In this document: positions 9,569-17,737 of the stretch, one piece after another | How positions within the stretch are numbered: the first letter of the stretch is position 1 | Layout: each line of letters opens with the position of its first letter | Translations under genes and position numbers: made by a program | The notes under the pieces: model-generated | What the model was told of the DNA's origin: nothing | Seen by the model: only the letters and a program-made list of their open reading frames with translations | The model's database searches: none | DNA from: Chitinophagaceae bacterium | GTDB lineage: Bacteria; Bacteroidota; Bacteroidia; Chitinophagales; Chitinophagaceae | Direction: 5' to 3' | Assembly (NCBI GenBank): GCA_016713085.1 | Contig: JADJPV010000002.1 | Coordinates: 868,001-932,000 of the forward strand | Length of the DNA stretch: 64,000 nucleotides

Positions 9569-10069
9569 ATGAATATAAAAGGCAGAATTAAAAACTGGTT
9601 ACACACCAAAGAGAAGTTGGAAGAAACTGAGTTGTTGAAAGAAGGAGTGAATTCTCAAATACAGGATACGATTGAAATCTATTTCAGCAAAAAAAAGAAA
9701 GCTTTTGATTTAGCAATATGTATTGCCCTTTTATTAGCTGTATATCTATTATCTAAGAGTATGGTTTTTGTTTCAATAGTATTTCTTTTATTATTAATTG
9801 CTGGATGGAATTATATTTTCAACAACAGGCCTCAAATAGTTGTCAATAAGCAATATCTGGAGATAGCAAAACAAAGAATCCTTTGGGGTGATATAGTCAA
9901 AACATATATTGCTACAGAAGGGTATGATTCAGGAGACTCAAAAAGATTACGAATTGATACAACAGAAAAAATATACCGAATTAATATTGGTAGTTTAAGC
10001 AAGAAGCCCAAAGAAATAAGTCACTTGGTTGAGTATTTTAAAATAAAATCTAATGCTAATTTTATTTAG
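9569..10069 (+). CDS. Hypothetical membrane protein (166 aa)
   Basis: No family recognised. It has a basic N-terminus (KGRIKNWLHTKEKLEE), two adjacent hydrophobic helices (about residues 47-66 and 68-87), then a soluble C-terminal part with IVVNKQYLEIAKQRILWGDI and KRLRIDTTEKIYRINIGSL. That tail pattern resembles the PH-like domains seen in small bacterial membrane proteins, but this is only a guess. Base composition is more AT-rich than its neighbours. Confidence 0.55.
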   Translation: MNIKGRIKNWLHTKEKLEETELLKEGVNSQIQDTIEIYFSKKKKAFDLAICIALLLAVYLLSKSMVFVSIVFLLLLIAGWNYIFNNRPQIVVNKQYLEIAKQRILWGDIVKTYIATEGYDSGDSKRLRIDTTEKIYRINIGSLSKKPKEISHLVEYFKIKSNANFI

Positions 10070-10092
10070 TGAGTCAATCTTGCCAAAGTTTT

Positions 10093-10503
10093 TTATTCGT
10101 CACTCTCTACAATCTCACCATAATCAATAAATAATTCTTCACCGGCAGCAATTGCTCTAAGTGTTTCAAAATCTTCTCCATCATTGATGGATTTAACATT
10201 AGGCGTTTCTGCATGGTTTAAGAAAATTACAATATCCGTCACCTTAAATCCATAATCGGGCAGGTAGTAGAATTCTTCATCAAACAAACAATAGGTTTCA
10301 ACCAAGTCGTTAGTGTGGTTTGGTATCGAATCAATTTCACTGCGTTCTACTTTAATCCATTCACCAACGCCTTTTGAGAACAAACCACGTTGTCCGGCAG
10401 GAATATCCCTTAAGGCAAATACACCGTTACCATGAATGGGTGAGGGTTTCATCATTACCCAGGTATCATGTTTCAGTTCGTGGAGCAGCTGTTCTTTGGT
10501 CAT
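10093..10503 (-). CDS. SET-domain protein
   Basis: 136 residues with the main SET landmarks: SPIHGNGVFALRDIPAGQ (SAM-binding GxG strand), FLNHAETPNV (the NH.x.PN knot) and GEELFIDYGE (closing knot with the catalytic-type Tyr). SET proteins are usually protein-lysine methyltransferases, so a SAM-dependent modification is possible. No pre- or post-SET cysteines are present. It lies downstream of smpB on the same strand, across a 14-bp inverted repeat. The substrate is unknown. Confidence 0.85.
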   Translation of the reverse strand: MTKEQLLHELKHDTWVMMKPSPIHGNGVFALRDIPAGQRGLFSKGVGEWIKVERSEIDSIPNHTNDLVETYCLFDEEFYYLPDYGFKVTDIVIFLNHAETPNVKSINDGEDFETLRAIAAGEELFIDYGEIVESDE

Positions 10504-10512
10504 ATATTTCTA

Positions 10513-10579
10513 AACCTCCGGGGTTTTAATCAAGTTGTTCAAAATTATGTATGTGATTCTTTAAGAAACCCCGGAGGTT
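10513..10579. repeat. 14-bp perfect inverted repeat between smpB and the SET gene
   Basis: Arms AACCTCCGGGGTTT (10513-10526) and AAACCCCGGAGGTT (10566-10579) flank a 39-base loop. A further GC-rich half (GGCCGGGGC) follows directly. It could form a large hairpin in the smpB mRNA 3' end, or be another dispersed palindromic element. Confidence 0.7.
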
Positions 10580-10600
10580 GTGGCCGGGGCTTATAGTTTT

Positions 10601-11035
10601 TTATTTGATATATTTTTTCATTTCCCGTTCAGCATCACGGTTTTTGATGGTCTCTCTCTTATCATGAAGTTTCTTTCCTTTGCCCAAACCAATTTCCAGT
10701 TTGGCTAAATTGTTTTCCGTAAAAAAGATGCGGAGCGGAACAACAGTGAATCCTTTTTCTTTTAGTTTGTTTTCCCACTTTCGGATTTCTTTTTTATTCA
10801 GCAGCAGTTTTCTGTCATGAACTGCCATGTGGTTATTGGTTGTACCGAAACGGTACTCCGCAATATGCAGACCTTTGATCCACAGTTCATGTTTGTGAAA
10901 GAAACAATAAGAATCGCTGAAGCTCACCTTTCCTTCACGGATCGATTTTACTTCCGTTCCGGCCAATACCATTCCTGCTACTAATTTGTCTTCAAAATAG
11001 TATTCGTGAAAGGCTGCTCTGTTTTTTGATTCCAT
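10601..11035 (-). CDS. smpB: SsrA-binding protein SmpB
   Basis: 144 residues, normal length. SmpB binds the tRNA-like end of tmRNA and brings it to stalled ribosomes for trans-translation. Seen: the N-terminal KNRAAFHEYYFEDKLVAGM, the hallmark GTEVKSIREGKVSFSDSY, the LLLNKKEI block and the family ending KGKKLHDKRETIKNRD, followed by a short basic tail. No tmRNA gene is seen in the window. It is separated from accD by a terminator at 11047-11089. Confidence 0.95.
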   Translation of the reverse strand: MESKNRAAFHEYYFEDKLVAGMVLAGTEVKSIREGKVSFSDSYCFFHKHELWIKGLHIAEYRFGTTNNHMAVHDRKLLLNKKEIRKWENKLKEKGFTVVPLRIFFTENNLAKLEIGLGKGKKLHDKRETIKNRDAEREMKKYIK

Positions 11036-11046
11036 TTGTTACTAAT

Positions 11047-11089
11047 AAAAAAGCAATCAATTAAAGTTGAATCAACTCTAATTGATTGC
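11047..11089 (-). terminator. Intrinsic terminator after accD
   Basis: Read on the minus strand, GCAATCAATTA pairs with TAATTGATTGC (11 bp), an inner AGTTGA/TCAACT extends the stem, and six T follow. It separates fba-accD from smpB. Confidence 0.85.
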
Positions 11090-11107
11090 AAATATAATTC
11101 TGATTAA

Positions 11108-12046
11108 TCAGTTCCTGAATAAGTTGAACAGTACACCAAACTTCTGCTTCATATCCTTGCGGTCAACAATCAGATCAAGAAATCCATGTTCTAACAGAAA
11201 TTCACTGCGTTGAAAACCTTCGGGCAAATCTTTTTTAATGGTTTCTTTGATCACACGTGGACCGGCAAAACCAATCAATGCGCCCGGTTCACCTATATTC
11301 AAATCACCAATCATACCAAAGGAAGCCGTAATACCTCCAAACGTAGGATCAGTAAGCCATGTGATATAAGGAAGCTTTGCATCACTCAATTGTGAAAGTT
11401 TACCCGATACTTTTGCTAATTGCATCAGCGAAAAAGCACTTTCCATCATTCTGGCACCACCGCTTTTACAGATCATAACCATCGGCATTTTCTGCTCAAT
11501 GCAATAATCAACACCACGTGCAATTTTTTCACCCATTACACTTCCCAGTGATCCGCCAATGAAATCAAAGTCCATGCAGCATACAACCGCATCGAAGCCA
11601 TCAATTTTTCCACTTGCCACACGAATAGAATCGTGCAGGTCTGTTTTTTTCCAGATATCTTCCAAACGTTTCTGGTAAGGTTTCAGATCTGTAAAATTGA
11701 GGTAATCCTTCGATCGGATATTATCAAACAATTCAGTGTATGAATCTCCGTCAAACAGAAGATCAAAATACTCCGAACTTCCGATACGGTGATGATAATT
11801 ACATTTAGGACAAACATATTTATTGTCGCTCAGTTCCTGCGATGTACAGGTGTATTTACACTCAGGACATTTTGTCCATAAACCTTCTCTTATTTCCTTT
11901 TTTTCGGAAGTAGAAGTAAGAATGCCTTTCTGTACACGTTTGAACCAGGACGATCTCTGAGAGTCTTCCCGGGGAAGATCATCACCGGTTAAGTTTTTCT
12001 CAATATCCTCTTCTTGTTTTGCCATCTGCTGTAAGTTTGAAAGCAA
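11108..12046 (-). CDS. accD: Acetyl-CoA carboxylase carboxyltransferase subunit beta
   Basis: 312 residues. It transfers the carboxyl group from biotin to acetyl-CoA, the first step of fatty acid synthesis, together with AccA. The four-cysteine zinc finger is Cys60, Cys63, Cys79 and Cys82 (CPEC...CPKC). Then come GGSLGSVMGEKIARG, the oxyanion motif KSGGARMMES and DPTFGGITASFGMIGD. About 30 extra acidic residues precede the usual SWFKRVQKGI start. No better internal ATG is present, so the longer form is kept. It follows fba by 15 bases on the same strand. Confidence 0.93.
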   Translation of the reverse strand: MLSNLQQMAKQEEDIEKNLTGDDLPREDSQRSSWFKRVQKGILTSTSEKKEIREGLWTKCPECKYTCTSQELSDNKYVCPKCNYHHRIGSSEYFDLLFDGDSYTELFDNIRSKDYLNFTDLKPYQKRLEDIWKKTDLHDSIRVASGKIDGFDAVVCCMDFDFIGGSLGSVMGEKIARGVDYCIEQKMPMVMICKSGGARMMESAFSLMQLAKVSGKLSQLSDAKLPYITWLTDPTFGGITASFGMIGDLNIGEPGALIGFAGPRVIKETIKKDLPEGFQRSEFLLEHGFLDLIVDRKDMKQKFGVLFNLFRN

Positions 12047-12061
12047 TTAAAAGTAAAACAA

Positions 12062-13129
12062 TTATGCGTTTCTGTTGATACAGTTCAGATCTTCAAAGGC
12101 AATTTCCAGCCGCTTGTTAAAACTTTCTTCACCTTTACGCAACCAAACTCTTGGGTCGTAATGCTTTTTATTTGGACTGTCAGGACCTTCAGGGTTTCCT
12201 AATTGGCCCTGCAGGTAAGCTTCGTTCTTTTTGTAATTGTTGAGAATACCTTCCCAGAATGCCCACTGCAGATCAGTATCAAGATTCATTTTAATGGCAC
12301 CGTAACCAATTGCCTCACGGATCTGGTGCTGAGGTGAACCACTACCGCCATGGAATACAAAGTAAACCGGCTTTGGTCCTGTTTTCAATTCTTTTTCAAT
12401 ATAGTCCTGGCTGTTTTTTAAGATCACGGGTCTTAATTCCACATTGCCGGGTTTGTACACACCGTGTACATTACCAAATGCGGCGGCTACAGTAAATAAA
12501 TTACCAACCTTGCTTAATTCAGTATATGAATAAGCAACATGTTCAGGCTGTGTATAAAGTTTATCGTTGTCTACATCGCTGTTATCAACACCATCTTCTT
12601 CTCCACCGGTAACACCAAGTTCAATTTCAATTGACATGCCTAATGGAGCCATGCGTTTGTAAAACTCAACAGAAGTTTGAATGTTTTCTTCCAGCGGCTC
12701 TTCACTTAAATCGAGCATATGTGAACTGAAAAGTGGCTGTCCTTTTTCTTTTTTGAATTCTACACCGGCATCAATTAATCCGCTGATCCATGGTAACCAT
12801 TTTTTAGATGCATGATCGGTATGCAAAACAACAGGTACGCCGTAATATTTTGCAACATTATGTATATGTAAGGCACCAGAGATAGCGCCCTGGATATTTC
12901 CCTGTAATTTGTCGTTTGGCATCCCTTTGCCGGCAATAAACTGTGCACCGCCGTTGGAAAACTGAATAATAACGGGTGAATTTACTTTTGCTGCTGTCTC
13001 AAGAACACCATTGATGGTATTGGTTCCAATTGTATTAACGGCGGGGAGTGCGAATTGATTCTGTTTTGCATCATTGTATAAAGCTTCTAATTCTTCGCCA
13101 AAAAGTACGCCGGCTCTGTATTTACTCAT
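12062..13129 (-). CDS. fba: Class II fructose-bisphosphate aldolase
   Basis: 355 residues, the class IIA length. It cleaves fructose-1,6-bisphosphate in glycolysis and runs in reverse in gluconeogenesis. Seen: HTDHASKKWLPW with the catalytic Asp105 and the zinc ligand His106, EIELGVTGGEEDGVDN (second metal ligand region), AAFGNVHGVYKPGNV and FHGGSGSPQHQIREA, with NLDTDLQWAFWEG near the end. It is the first gene of a two-gene unit with accD. Confidence 0.94.
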   Translation of the reverse strand: MSKYRAGVLFGEELEALYNDAKQNQFALPAVNTIGTNTINGVLETAAKVNSPVIIQFSNGGAQFIAGKGMPNDKLQGNIQGAISGALHIHNVAKYYGVPVVLHTDHASKKWLPWISGLIDAGVEFKKEKGQPLFSSHMLDLSEEPLEENIQTSVEFYKRMAPLGMSIEIELGVTGGEEDGVDNSDVDNDKLYTQPEHVAYSYTELSKVGNLFTVAAAFGNVHGVYKPGNVELRPVILKNSQDYIEKELKTGPKPVYFVFHGGSGSPQHQIREAIGYGAIKMNLDTDLQWAFWEGILNNYKKNEAYLQGQLGNPEGPDSPNKKHYDPRVWLRKGEESFNKRLEIAFEDLNCINRNA

Positions 13130-13251
13130 AAAAAATGGTATAAGGGTTTAAAAATCAGTATTGAATTCAGTTTTTTGGAGGCGCTAAGATAGTTAATTAC
13201 TCATTAGCTGCTTTGACGAAGGCAATTTTTTCCACTTTCGAATAACAGTCA

Positions 13252-14769
13252 TTAGTAAAGATCAAGAACCAGCAGACCTGTTTCGGGTTCTCTAATTTGT
13301 TTTGCTTTAGCAGCTATTTTTCCGCTGAGGAATTCTTCTTTTTCCTGCAAGGATGAATAATAGAAAAAATAATACCGGATCTGATAATGATCAAGTTCTT
13401 CCAGTAGCTCATCAGTTGTATAAGAAGGTTTGGCAATAGTATAGTAGGAGCTTTTTGATAAATATGCCACCACCATACATTCGCTTTTTTTTGTATTTGA
13501 AATAAATTTTCCGGCAATTGAGTTCTGCTTCATCATATCAACCGTATCAAAAAACTCTTTGTGCTTAAATGCCTGATCTTTCAGTTTGTTGATGGGTTCA
13601 AGTAAAAAACTGCCAAAGAATATAAGCCAGATAAACAACCGTTGCCATTTGTTGATGTTGATTGCTGCAAAAAGTTGTTGCATCAAAATACCACCTGCAA
13701 TCATAAAAACAAAACTCAATGCCCAGATGAAACGTGTTTCAACATGAAGTAAAATATAACCTGCGGGCAAAGTGATCAAAGTGATAATGAGAAAGAGCCA
13801 GGTCTTATTTTTTTGAATGAAATAATTAACCGCACTCATCAGTAAAATGGCCGATGCTAAAAAAGAAAGTTCATGAATGCTGATGAGCCATTGCTGAAAA
13901 TTAAAAAGTATAACCCTTACCTGGTGAAGGGCTATTTGCAGGAATGGAACATTCGATAAATTATTCTTCCGTACATGCCATGGGTCTTCCCAAACGGCTG
14001 CTGAACCTTCATAAGGCGGGGGTTGAATAACCGGGCCGGGCATAGGGCCTTTGCTGAAATCCCAATGAGCATTGAATTTTCCAAAAGCAATCATCCACTC
14101 ACCGTACTTCCAGTGCAGTGCATATATCCAGGGAAATGTAAACAGGGCGAAGATACCGAAGCCGGCAGCCAGTTGTTTAACTGCCTGTTTTTTATCAGGA
14201 TTCAGAAACAGATGTATCACAATGAAGTGAAAGATGAAAAATGGAAAACCATATGATTTGTCGAAATACAAACAGGCACCAATAAAACCGGCCAGTAAAT
14301 TTTTTTGAATACTGCTGAAAAAAGAGCCTGACTTAATGAGATTGAAATAAGCAAGTAAAAGGAAAACAAGCAAAGCATCAGCTGCCAGTTCGCTATAGGT
14401 ATAATACAGCAACAGGATAACTGAAGACAGTTGAATGCTTGTTTTTAACCAGTCAGATAATGAAAATTTATTGAGTAATGAGTAAAGCACAACCAACGAT
14501 CCGATTGAAAAAATAGCATTCGATACTTTAAATGCAGCCCAGTCCGGGAGCCCGGCTTTCATAAACGGAACCGCCAGCCAGGAATGCAGTGGATTCCAGA
14601 ACCCATTTACAGCCAGTTTAAAATTTCCTTCGAGATAGTGATGTGCCACAGCTGCATAGCCAATTCCATCAACATCGAAATGATATTGGTACAAAGGCCA
14701 TGTAACAATAAATAAGGCGATAAAAAAAAGAATGGAAATTGACAGCCGCAGTTTGTAGACTGGATTCAT
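13252..14769 (-). CDS. GT39-like multi-spanning glycosyltransferase-type membrane protein
   Basis: 505 residues with about ten membrane helices. The N-terminal loop after helix 1 carries the GT-C signature acidic pair YHFDVDGIGYAAVAHHYLEG, followed by NGFWNPLHSWLAVPF, as in the PMT/ArnT-like superfamily. The last 90 residues form a soluble domain (TDELLEELDHYQIRYYFFYY). Such enzymes transfer sugars from polyprenyl-phosphate carriers on the periplasmic side, but neither donor nor acceptor can be inferred, and no polysaccharide cluster surrounds it. Confidence 0.6.
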   Translation of the reverse strand: MNPVYKLRLSISILFFIALFIVTWPLYQYHFDVDGIGYAAVAHHYLEGNFKLAVNGFWNPLHSWLAVPFMKAGLPDWAAFKVSNAIFSIGSLVVLYSLLNKFSLSDWLKTSIQLSSVILLLYYTYSELAADALLVFLLLAYFNLIKSGSFFSSIQKNLLAGFIGACLYFDKSYGFPFFIFHFIVIHLFLNPDKKQAVKQLAAGFGIFALFTFPWIYALHWKYGEWMIAFGKFNAHWDFSKGPMPGPVIQPPPYEGSAAVWEDPWHVRKNNLSNVPFLQIALHQVRVILFNFQQWLISIHELSFLASAILLMSAVNYFIQKNKTWLFLIITLITLPAGYILLHVETRFIWALSFVFMIAGGILMQQLFAAININKWQRLFIWLIFFGSFLLEPINKLKDQAFKHKEFFDTVDMMKQNSIAGKFISNTKKSECMVVAYLSKSSYYTIAKPSYTTDELLEELDHYQIRYYFFYYSSLQEKEEFLSGKIAAKAKQIREPETGLLVLDLY

Positions 14770-14831
14770 TGTTTAAAAATAAGCTTTCTTCTCTTTTTTT
14801 AAGCATGGTTTAGAAGAAGGAGGAGGGTAGT

Positions 14832-14887
14832 AAAAAAAATTGCCTGTCAGATCGTAAACATATTTCAGTTTATTTTCAGACAGGCAA
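14832..14887 (-). terminator. Intrinsic terminator of the candidate ncRNA
   Basis: On the minus strand the 9-bp arms TTGCCTGTC (from 14887) and GACAGGCAA (to 14840) close a 30-base loop and are followed by eight T (14839-14832). No protein gene ends just upstream, so it fits the end of an independent RNA. Confidence 0.8.
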
Positions 14888-15008
14888 CTTAAATAATTCT
14901 TCGGTTCCTTGGTGTTTGATGGTTTTCTTTGGTACGAATTCAATTATAGGATTTTAGAACCGGATTCTTCTTTTTTTCAAAGTATTCCCCTTTCGGGTGG
15001 ATAAAAAG

Positions 15009-15080
15009 AAAAAAAGATCTGGATTTCAAAGGATATGAAATTGGATTTCTTGGTTTTTTAATAGGATCCAGATCTTTTTT
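15009..15080. repeat. Long inverted repeat inside the candidate ncRNA
   Basis: AAAAAGATCTGGAT (15011-15024) pairs without mismatch with ATCCAGATCTTTTT (15066-15079) around a 41-base loop. Because T runs flank both sides it could also work as a bidirectional terminator. Confidence 0.75.
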
Positions 15081-15174
15081 AAAAGCCTTTCATTGGTCTC
15101 TTGGTATTCCGTTACAGATGAGTCTGAGTCGGTTGGCTTCTTTTTTGGTTCTTCAGGATAGGATTCGGGGTTTT

Positions 15175-15350
15175 TCGTTAGTTAGGATGTTTGGATTTTT
15201 CTTTGGTTTTCTTAGGATTTAAATTTAATGTCTTTCATTAGTCAGGAATTGGATTTTTCTTTTGGTTTTTCTTTGGATTCAGATTCTTTGGTTCTTCTTT
15301 CGGATTCAGATTCTAAGGTTTTTCAGTTAGTCAGGATTCATGGATTTTTC
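15175..15350 (-). repeat. Three degenerate direct repeats (ATCC/GACTAA motif)
   Basis: On the plus strand the copies read as (G/C)TTAGT(T/C)AGGA followed within a few bases by TGGATTTTTC. They begin near 15179, 15238 and 15326, with spacings of about 59 and 91 bases. A paired GATTCAGATTC unit occurs at 15276-15286 and 15303-15313. Confidence 0.6.
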
Positions 15351-15515
15351 GACGGACTTAGTTTTCTTACAGGTATTTGGATTAAAAACGGTTCAAAAAA
15401 TTTGGAAGTTGACTGATATTGGATTTTAGTTTTTGATCTTTCAATGGATTTGGATAATTCAAAATAAGTGTTCTTCGTATGTTAGTGTTGATTGTGTGTC
15501 AATCAACTTCCGATA

Positions 15516-15546
15516 CAAATGTACTTCGGGGTGAAATGCTGGGCAA
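15516..15546 (-). promoter_or_regulatory. Bacteroidota-type promoter for the candidate ncRNA
   Basis: On the minus strand, TTG (15546-15544), 20 bases, then TACATTTG (15523-15516) match the Bacteroidota primary sigma consensus (TTTG / TAnnTTTG). The expected start falls at about 15508-15511. A perfect 12-bp palindrome CGTAGATCTACG lies 47 bases upstream at 15593-15604 and could be an operator. Confidence 0.55.
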
Positions 15547-15701
15547 GAGCAGTTATTCTCTATTTTAAGTAATCGGTATTTACTCCATCGTTCGTAGATC
15601 TACGTATAGTATGTTGGGAGAGTTACTTGTAAACAGGTGTTTTATTTATTTTGCCGCTGTATAAACGACTATCATGAGTTAATAATTGCCCTTAAATGTA
15701 T

Positions 15702-15723
15702 AAGCCGCTGTTAAAAGCGGCTT
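15702..15723 (-). terminator. Hairpin after the CBS/cysteine synthase gene
   Basis: AAGCCGCT and AGCGGCTT form an 8-bp stem with a 6-base loop, 26 bases beyond the stop of the gene at 15749. It lacks a T tract, so its strength as a terminator is uncertain. Confidence 0.5.
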
Positions 15724-15748
15724 AAATATTATTAATAAGTGTTCTTAC

Positions 15749-17107
15749 TTACTTCGTCAATGATTGTATTATATCATACTTGGTTACTATATGGAAGTTA
15801 CCAGCTTCATCCTTACTTAATACAGCACCGTTTTCTTTTGTAATGAATGTACTTAAGCGTTCAATCGTTGTATCAAACGCAACAATAGGCAGGGCAGGTT
15901 CCATTACAGCTTCTACACTGGCATGTTTTATTTCAGCATTCGAAAATACTTTGGCAAACAATCCATTTTCAGAAATGGAACCAACAGGTTCTCCATTTCT
16001 AATAACAGGAATCTGTTCTATATCATATTTCTTCATCAGTTCTACTGCTTCAGCAACAGTATGTGTTGGTTCAATGCTGATTAAACGGTTATGTGAACGG
16101 GATGATACAATGTCTTTAAATGTTTTTACATCCAGGAAGCCTCTTTCCATCATCCACTGGTCATTGTATATTTTGCCAACATAGCGGCTGCCATGATCAT
16201 GAAAAATGCAGACCACTAAATCGTCTTTCTTCAATCGGTCTTTTAATTGCATCAATCCCTGTATACAACTGCCTGCGCTGTAACCGCAAAATAAACCTTC
16301 TTCTTTTGCAAGCCGTCGTGCCATTACTGCTCCATCTTTATCAGTTACCTGCTCAAAATGATCGATCACACTCATGTCATAGTTCTTGGGCACAAAGTCT
16401 TCACCAAAACCTTCACTGATATAAGGATGTACTTCATTCATATCCGTTTCACCGGTACGGAAGTATTTGGTAAGTAATGAGCCGTATACATCAATTGCCC
16501 AGATTTGTATGTTGGGATTTTTTTCTTTTAGATATTGAGCAACACCTGTTATAGTACCACCGGTTCCTGCAGTGCAAACAAGATGTGTTATTTTGCCATC
16601 AGTCTGTTTCCAGATTTCAGGCCCTGTTGTTTCATAATGTGCCAACCGGTTTGCCAGATTATCATATTGATTCATATGATAGGAGTTGGGAACTTCTTTT
16701 GCAAGTCTTGCTGCCACACTGTAGTAACTCATGGGATCTTCGGGCAAAACATTTGTCGGGCAAACAATTACTTCAGCACCAACAGCCTTCAATACATCTG
16801 CTTTTTCCTTCGATTGTTTTTCTGTGGTAACAAAAATGCATTTATAGCCTTTTACAATAGCAGCAAGTGCTAAACCCATTCCTGTATTTCCGCTGGTTCC
16901 TTCAATGATAGTGCCGCCCGGTTTTAATTTACCTTCCTTTTCCGCCACTTCCACCATCTTCAATGCCATACGGTCTTTAATGGAGTTGCCGGGGTTGAAA
17001 TAATCAACCTTGGCCACCACTTCGCAGGGAAAGTTTTTGGTGATCTTATTTAAACGGATCATTGGCGTATTACCAATGGTTTCAAGAATGTTGTTTTTAA
17101 TATCCAT
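15749..17107 (-). CDS. Cystathionine beta-synthase / cysteine synthase with CBS domain pair
   Basis: 452 residues. The N-terminal PLP fold-type II domain (1 to about 325) has the lysine Lys44 in GNSIKDRMA, the substrate loop EGTSGNTGMGLA and the phosphate loop CTAGTGGTITG. The C-terminal part (about 335-452) holds two CBS motifs (HTVAEAVELMKKYDIEQIPV and the later VTKYDIIQ). This architecture is that of cystathionine beta-synthase, making cystathionine from serine and homocysteine, or an O-acetylserine sulfhydrylase with regulatory CBS domains. The two cannot be separated by eye. The CBS pair probably senses adenosyl ligands. It is a single-gene unit. Confidence 0.88.
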   Translation of the reverse strand: MDIKNNILETIGNTPMIRLNKITKNFPCEVVAKVDYFNPGNSIKDRMALKMVEVAEKEGKLKPGGTIIEGTSGNTGMGLALAAIVKGYKCIFVTTEKQSKEKADVLKAVGAEVIVCPTNVLPEDPMSYYSVAARLAKEVPNSYHMNQYDNLANRLAHYETTGPEIWKQTDGKITHLVCTAGTGGTITGVAQYLKEKNPNIQIWAIDVYGSLLTKYFRTGETDMNEVHPYISEGFGEDFVPKNYDMSVIDHFEQVTDKDGAVMARRLAKEEGLFCGYSAGSCIQGLMQLKDRLKKDDLVVCIFHDHGSRYVGKIYNDQWMMERGFLDVKTFKDIVSSRSHNRLISIEPTHTVAEAVELMKKYDIEQIPVIRNGEPVGSISENGLFAKVFSNAEIKHASVEAVMEPALPIVAFDTTIERLSTFITKENGAVLSKDEAGNFHIVTKYDIIQSLTK

Positions 17108-17189
17108 AAAAAAACGTCCGGGTTTTTCCGGGAGCTGACAAAGTTACGATTTGTAACGGGAGAAATTGAATGATGGAGTTAGCTTTCCG

Positions 17190-17726
17190 TTAATGTGATA
17201 CACTGTTGTGAGCTGAGGTTTTTTTCTTCCGTCTCAGATAGCTGTCCAGTAACAGTAACCCTAAAACAACATTCACCATCAGTACAACATTGATCCATGT
17301 GCTGCTCATTAGTTTGCTGAAATCAAACCTGTCAAGATTCAGGTTATTTAATTCAAATGGCAGGGGAGAAGAGCTGGCAGTTGAAGCCCAACTCATCTGT
17401 GAAAAACCATATATAAGCAGTCCGGAAATGGTGAGAATAAAAAAAGCAGCGATGCCACGAATGATATTTTTGTTGATGTACTGAACTGTAGCACGGGCAG
17501 GTTGCAGTGAGCTGATTTGCTCCATCACATTTTTACTGAAACGTAATGAAGGCTGTTCCAGTTCCATGTCTGTTTTCAACAATTGGTTTATTTCAAGCAG
17601 TTCCCTGTATTTTTTCTGCCACTCCATATCTGCAGCGATCATACTTTCAATAAAGGAAACCTCTTTTTGACTGGCTGTGCCATCAATATAGTTCCAGATT
17701 TGTTCTTCCATTTGCTGCATCTGCAT
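17190..17726 (-). CDS. Putative anti-sigma factor (membrane protein)
   Basis: 178 residues. The N-terminus MQQMEEQIWNYIDGTASQKE, then FIESMIAADMEWQKKYREL, is the typical Bacteroidota anti-sigma-like helical start, where a short cytosolic domain binds the sigma factor. Two membrane helices follow (about 91-110 and 145-163), with a Ser/Pro-rich loop between and a basic cytoplasmic end. It starts 11 bases after the stop of the ECF sigma gene on the same strand, which supports the pairing. No zinc-binding HxxxCxxC motif is visible. Confidence 0.65.
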   Translation of the reverse strand: MQMQQMEEQIWNYIDGTASQKEVSFIESMIAADMEWQKKYRELLEINQLLKTDMELEQPSLRFSKNVMEQISSLQPARATVQYINKNIIRGIAAFFILTISGLLIYGFSQMSWASTASSSPLPFELNNLNLDRFDFSKLMSSTWINVVLMVNVVLGLLLLDSYLRRKKKTSAHNSVSH

Positions 17727-17737
17727 AAAATTAGCTT

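Larger units (their letters stand above)
14835..15510 (-). ncRNA. Candidate non-coding RNA, about 670 nt, repeat-rich
   Basis: This stretch has no credible reading frame. On the minus strand it has the parts of a transcription unit: a promoter-like TTG-N20-TACATTTG at 15546-15516, a hairpin GTTGATT/AATCAAC at 15507-15487 exactly where the RNA would begin, an A-rich, G-poor body, a strong internal stem (arms about 15011-15024 and 15066-15080, AGATCTGGAT/ATCCAGATCT) and a terminator at 14887-14832. The body has three diverged copies of a motif, GAAAAATCCA then TCCTGACTAA(C), near 15320-15350, 15230-15260 and 15175-15200. It is unlike tmRNA, RNase P RNA, SRP RNA or 6S RNA as far as I can recognise. 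Transcription is inferred. Confidence 0.55.

Noticed and set aside
15009..15080. Transposon terminal inverted repeats
   Set aside because: Only about 70 bases apart with no transposase, so it is more like an RNA stem.
15228..15416. Short plus-strand reading frame with Ser-Asp repeats in the ncRNA region
   Set aside because: The Ser-Asp look comes from the GATTCAGATTC repeat. There is no conserved-looking protein pattern, and the opposite strand has the promoter and terminator.
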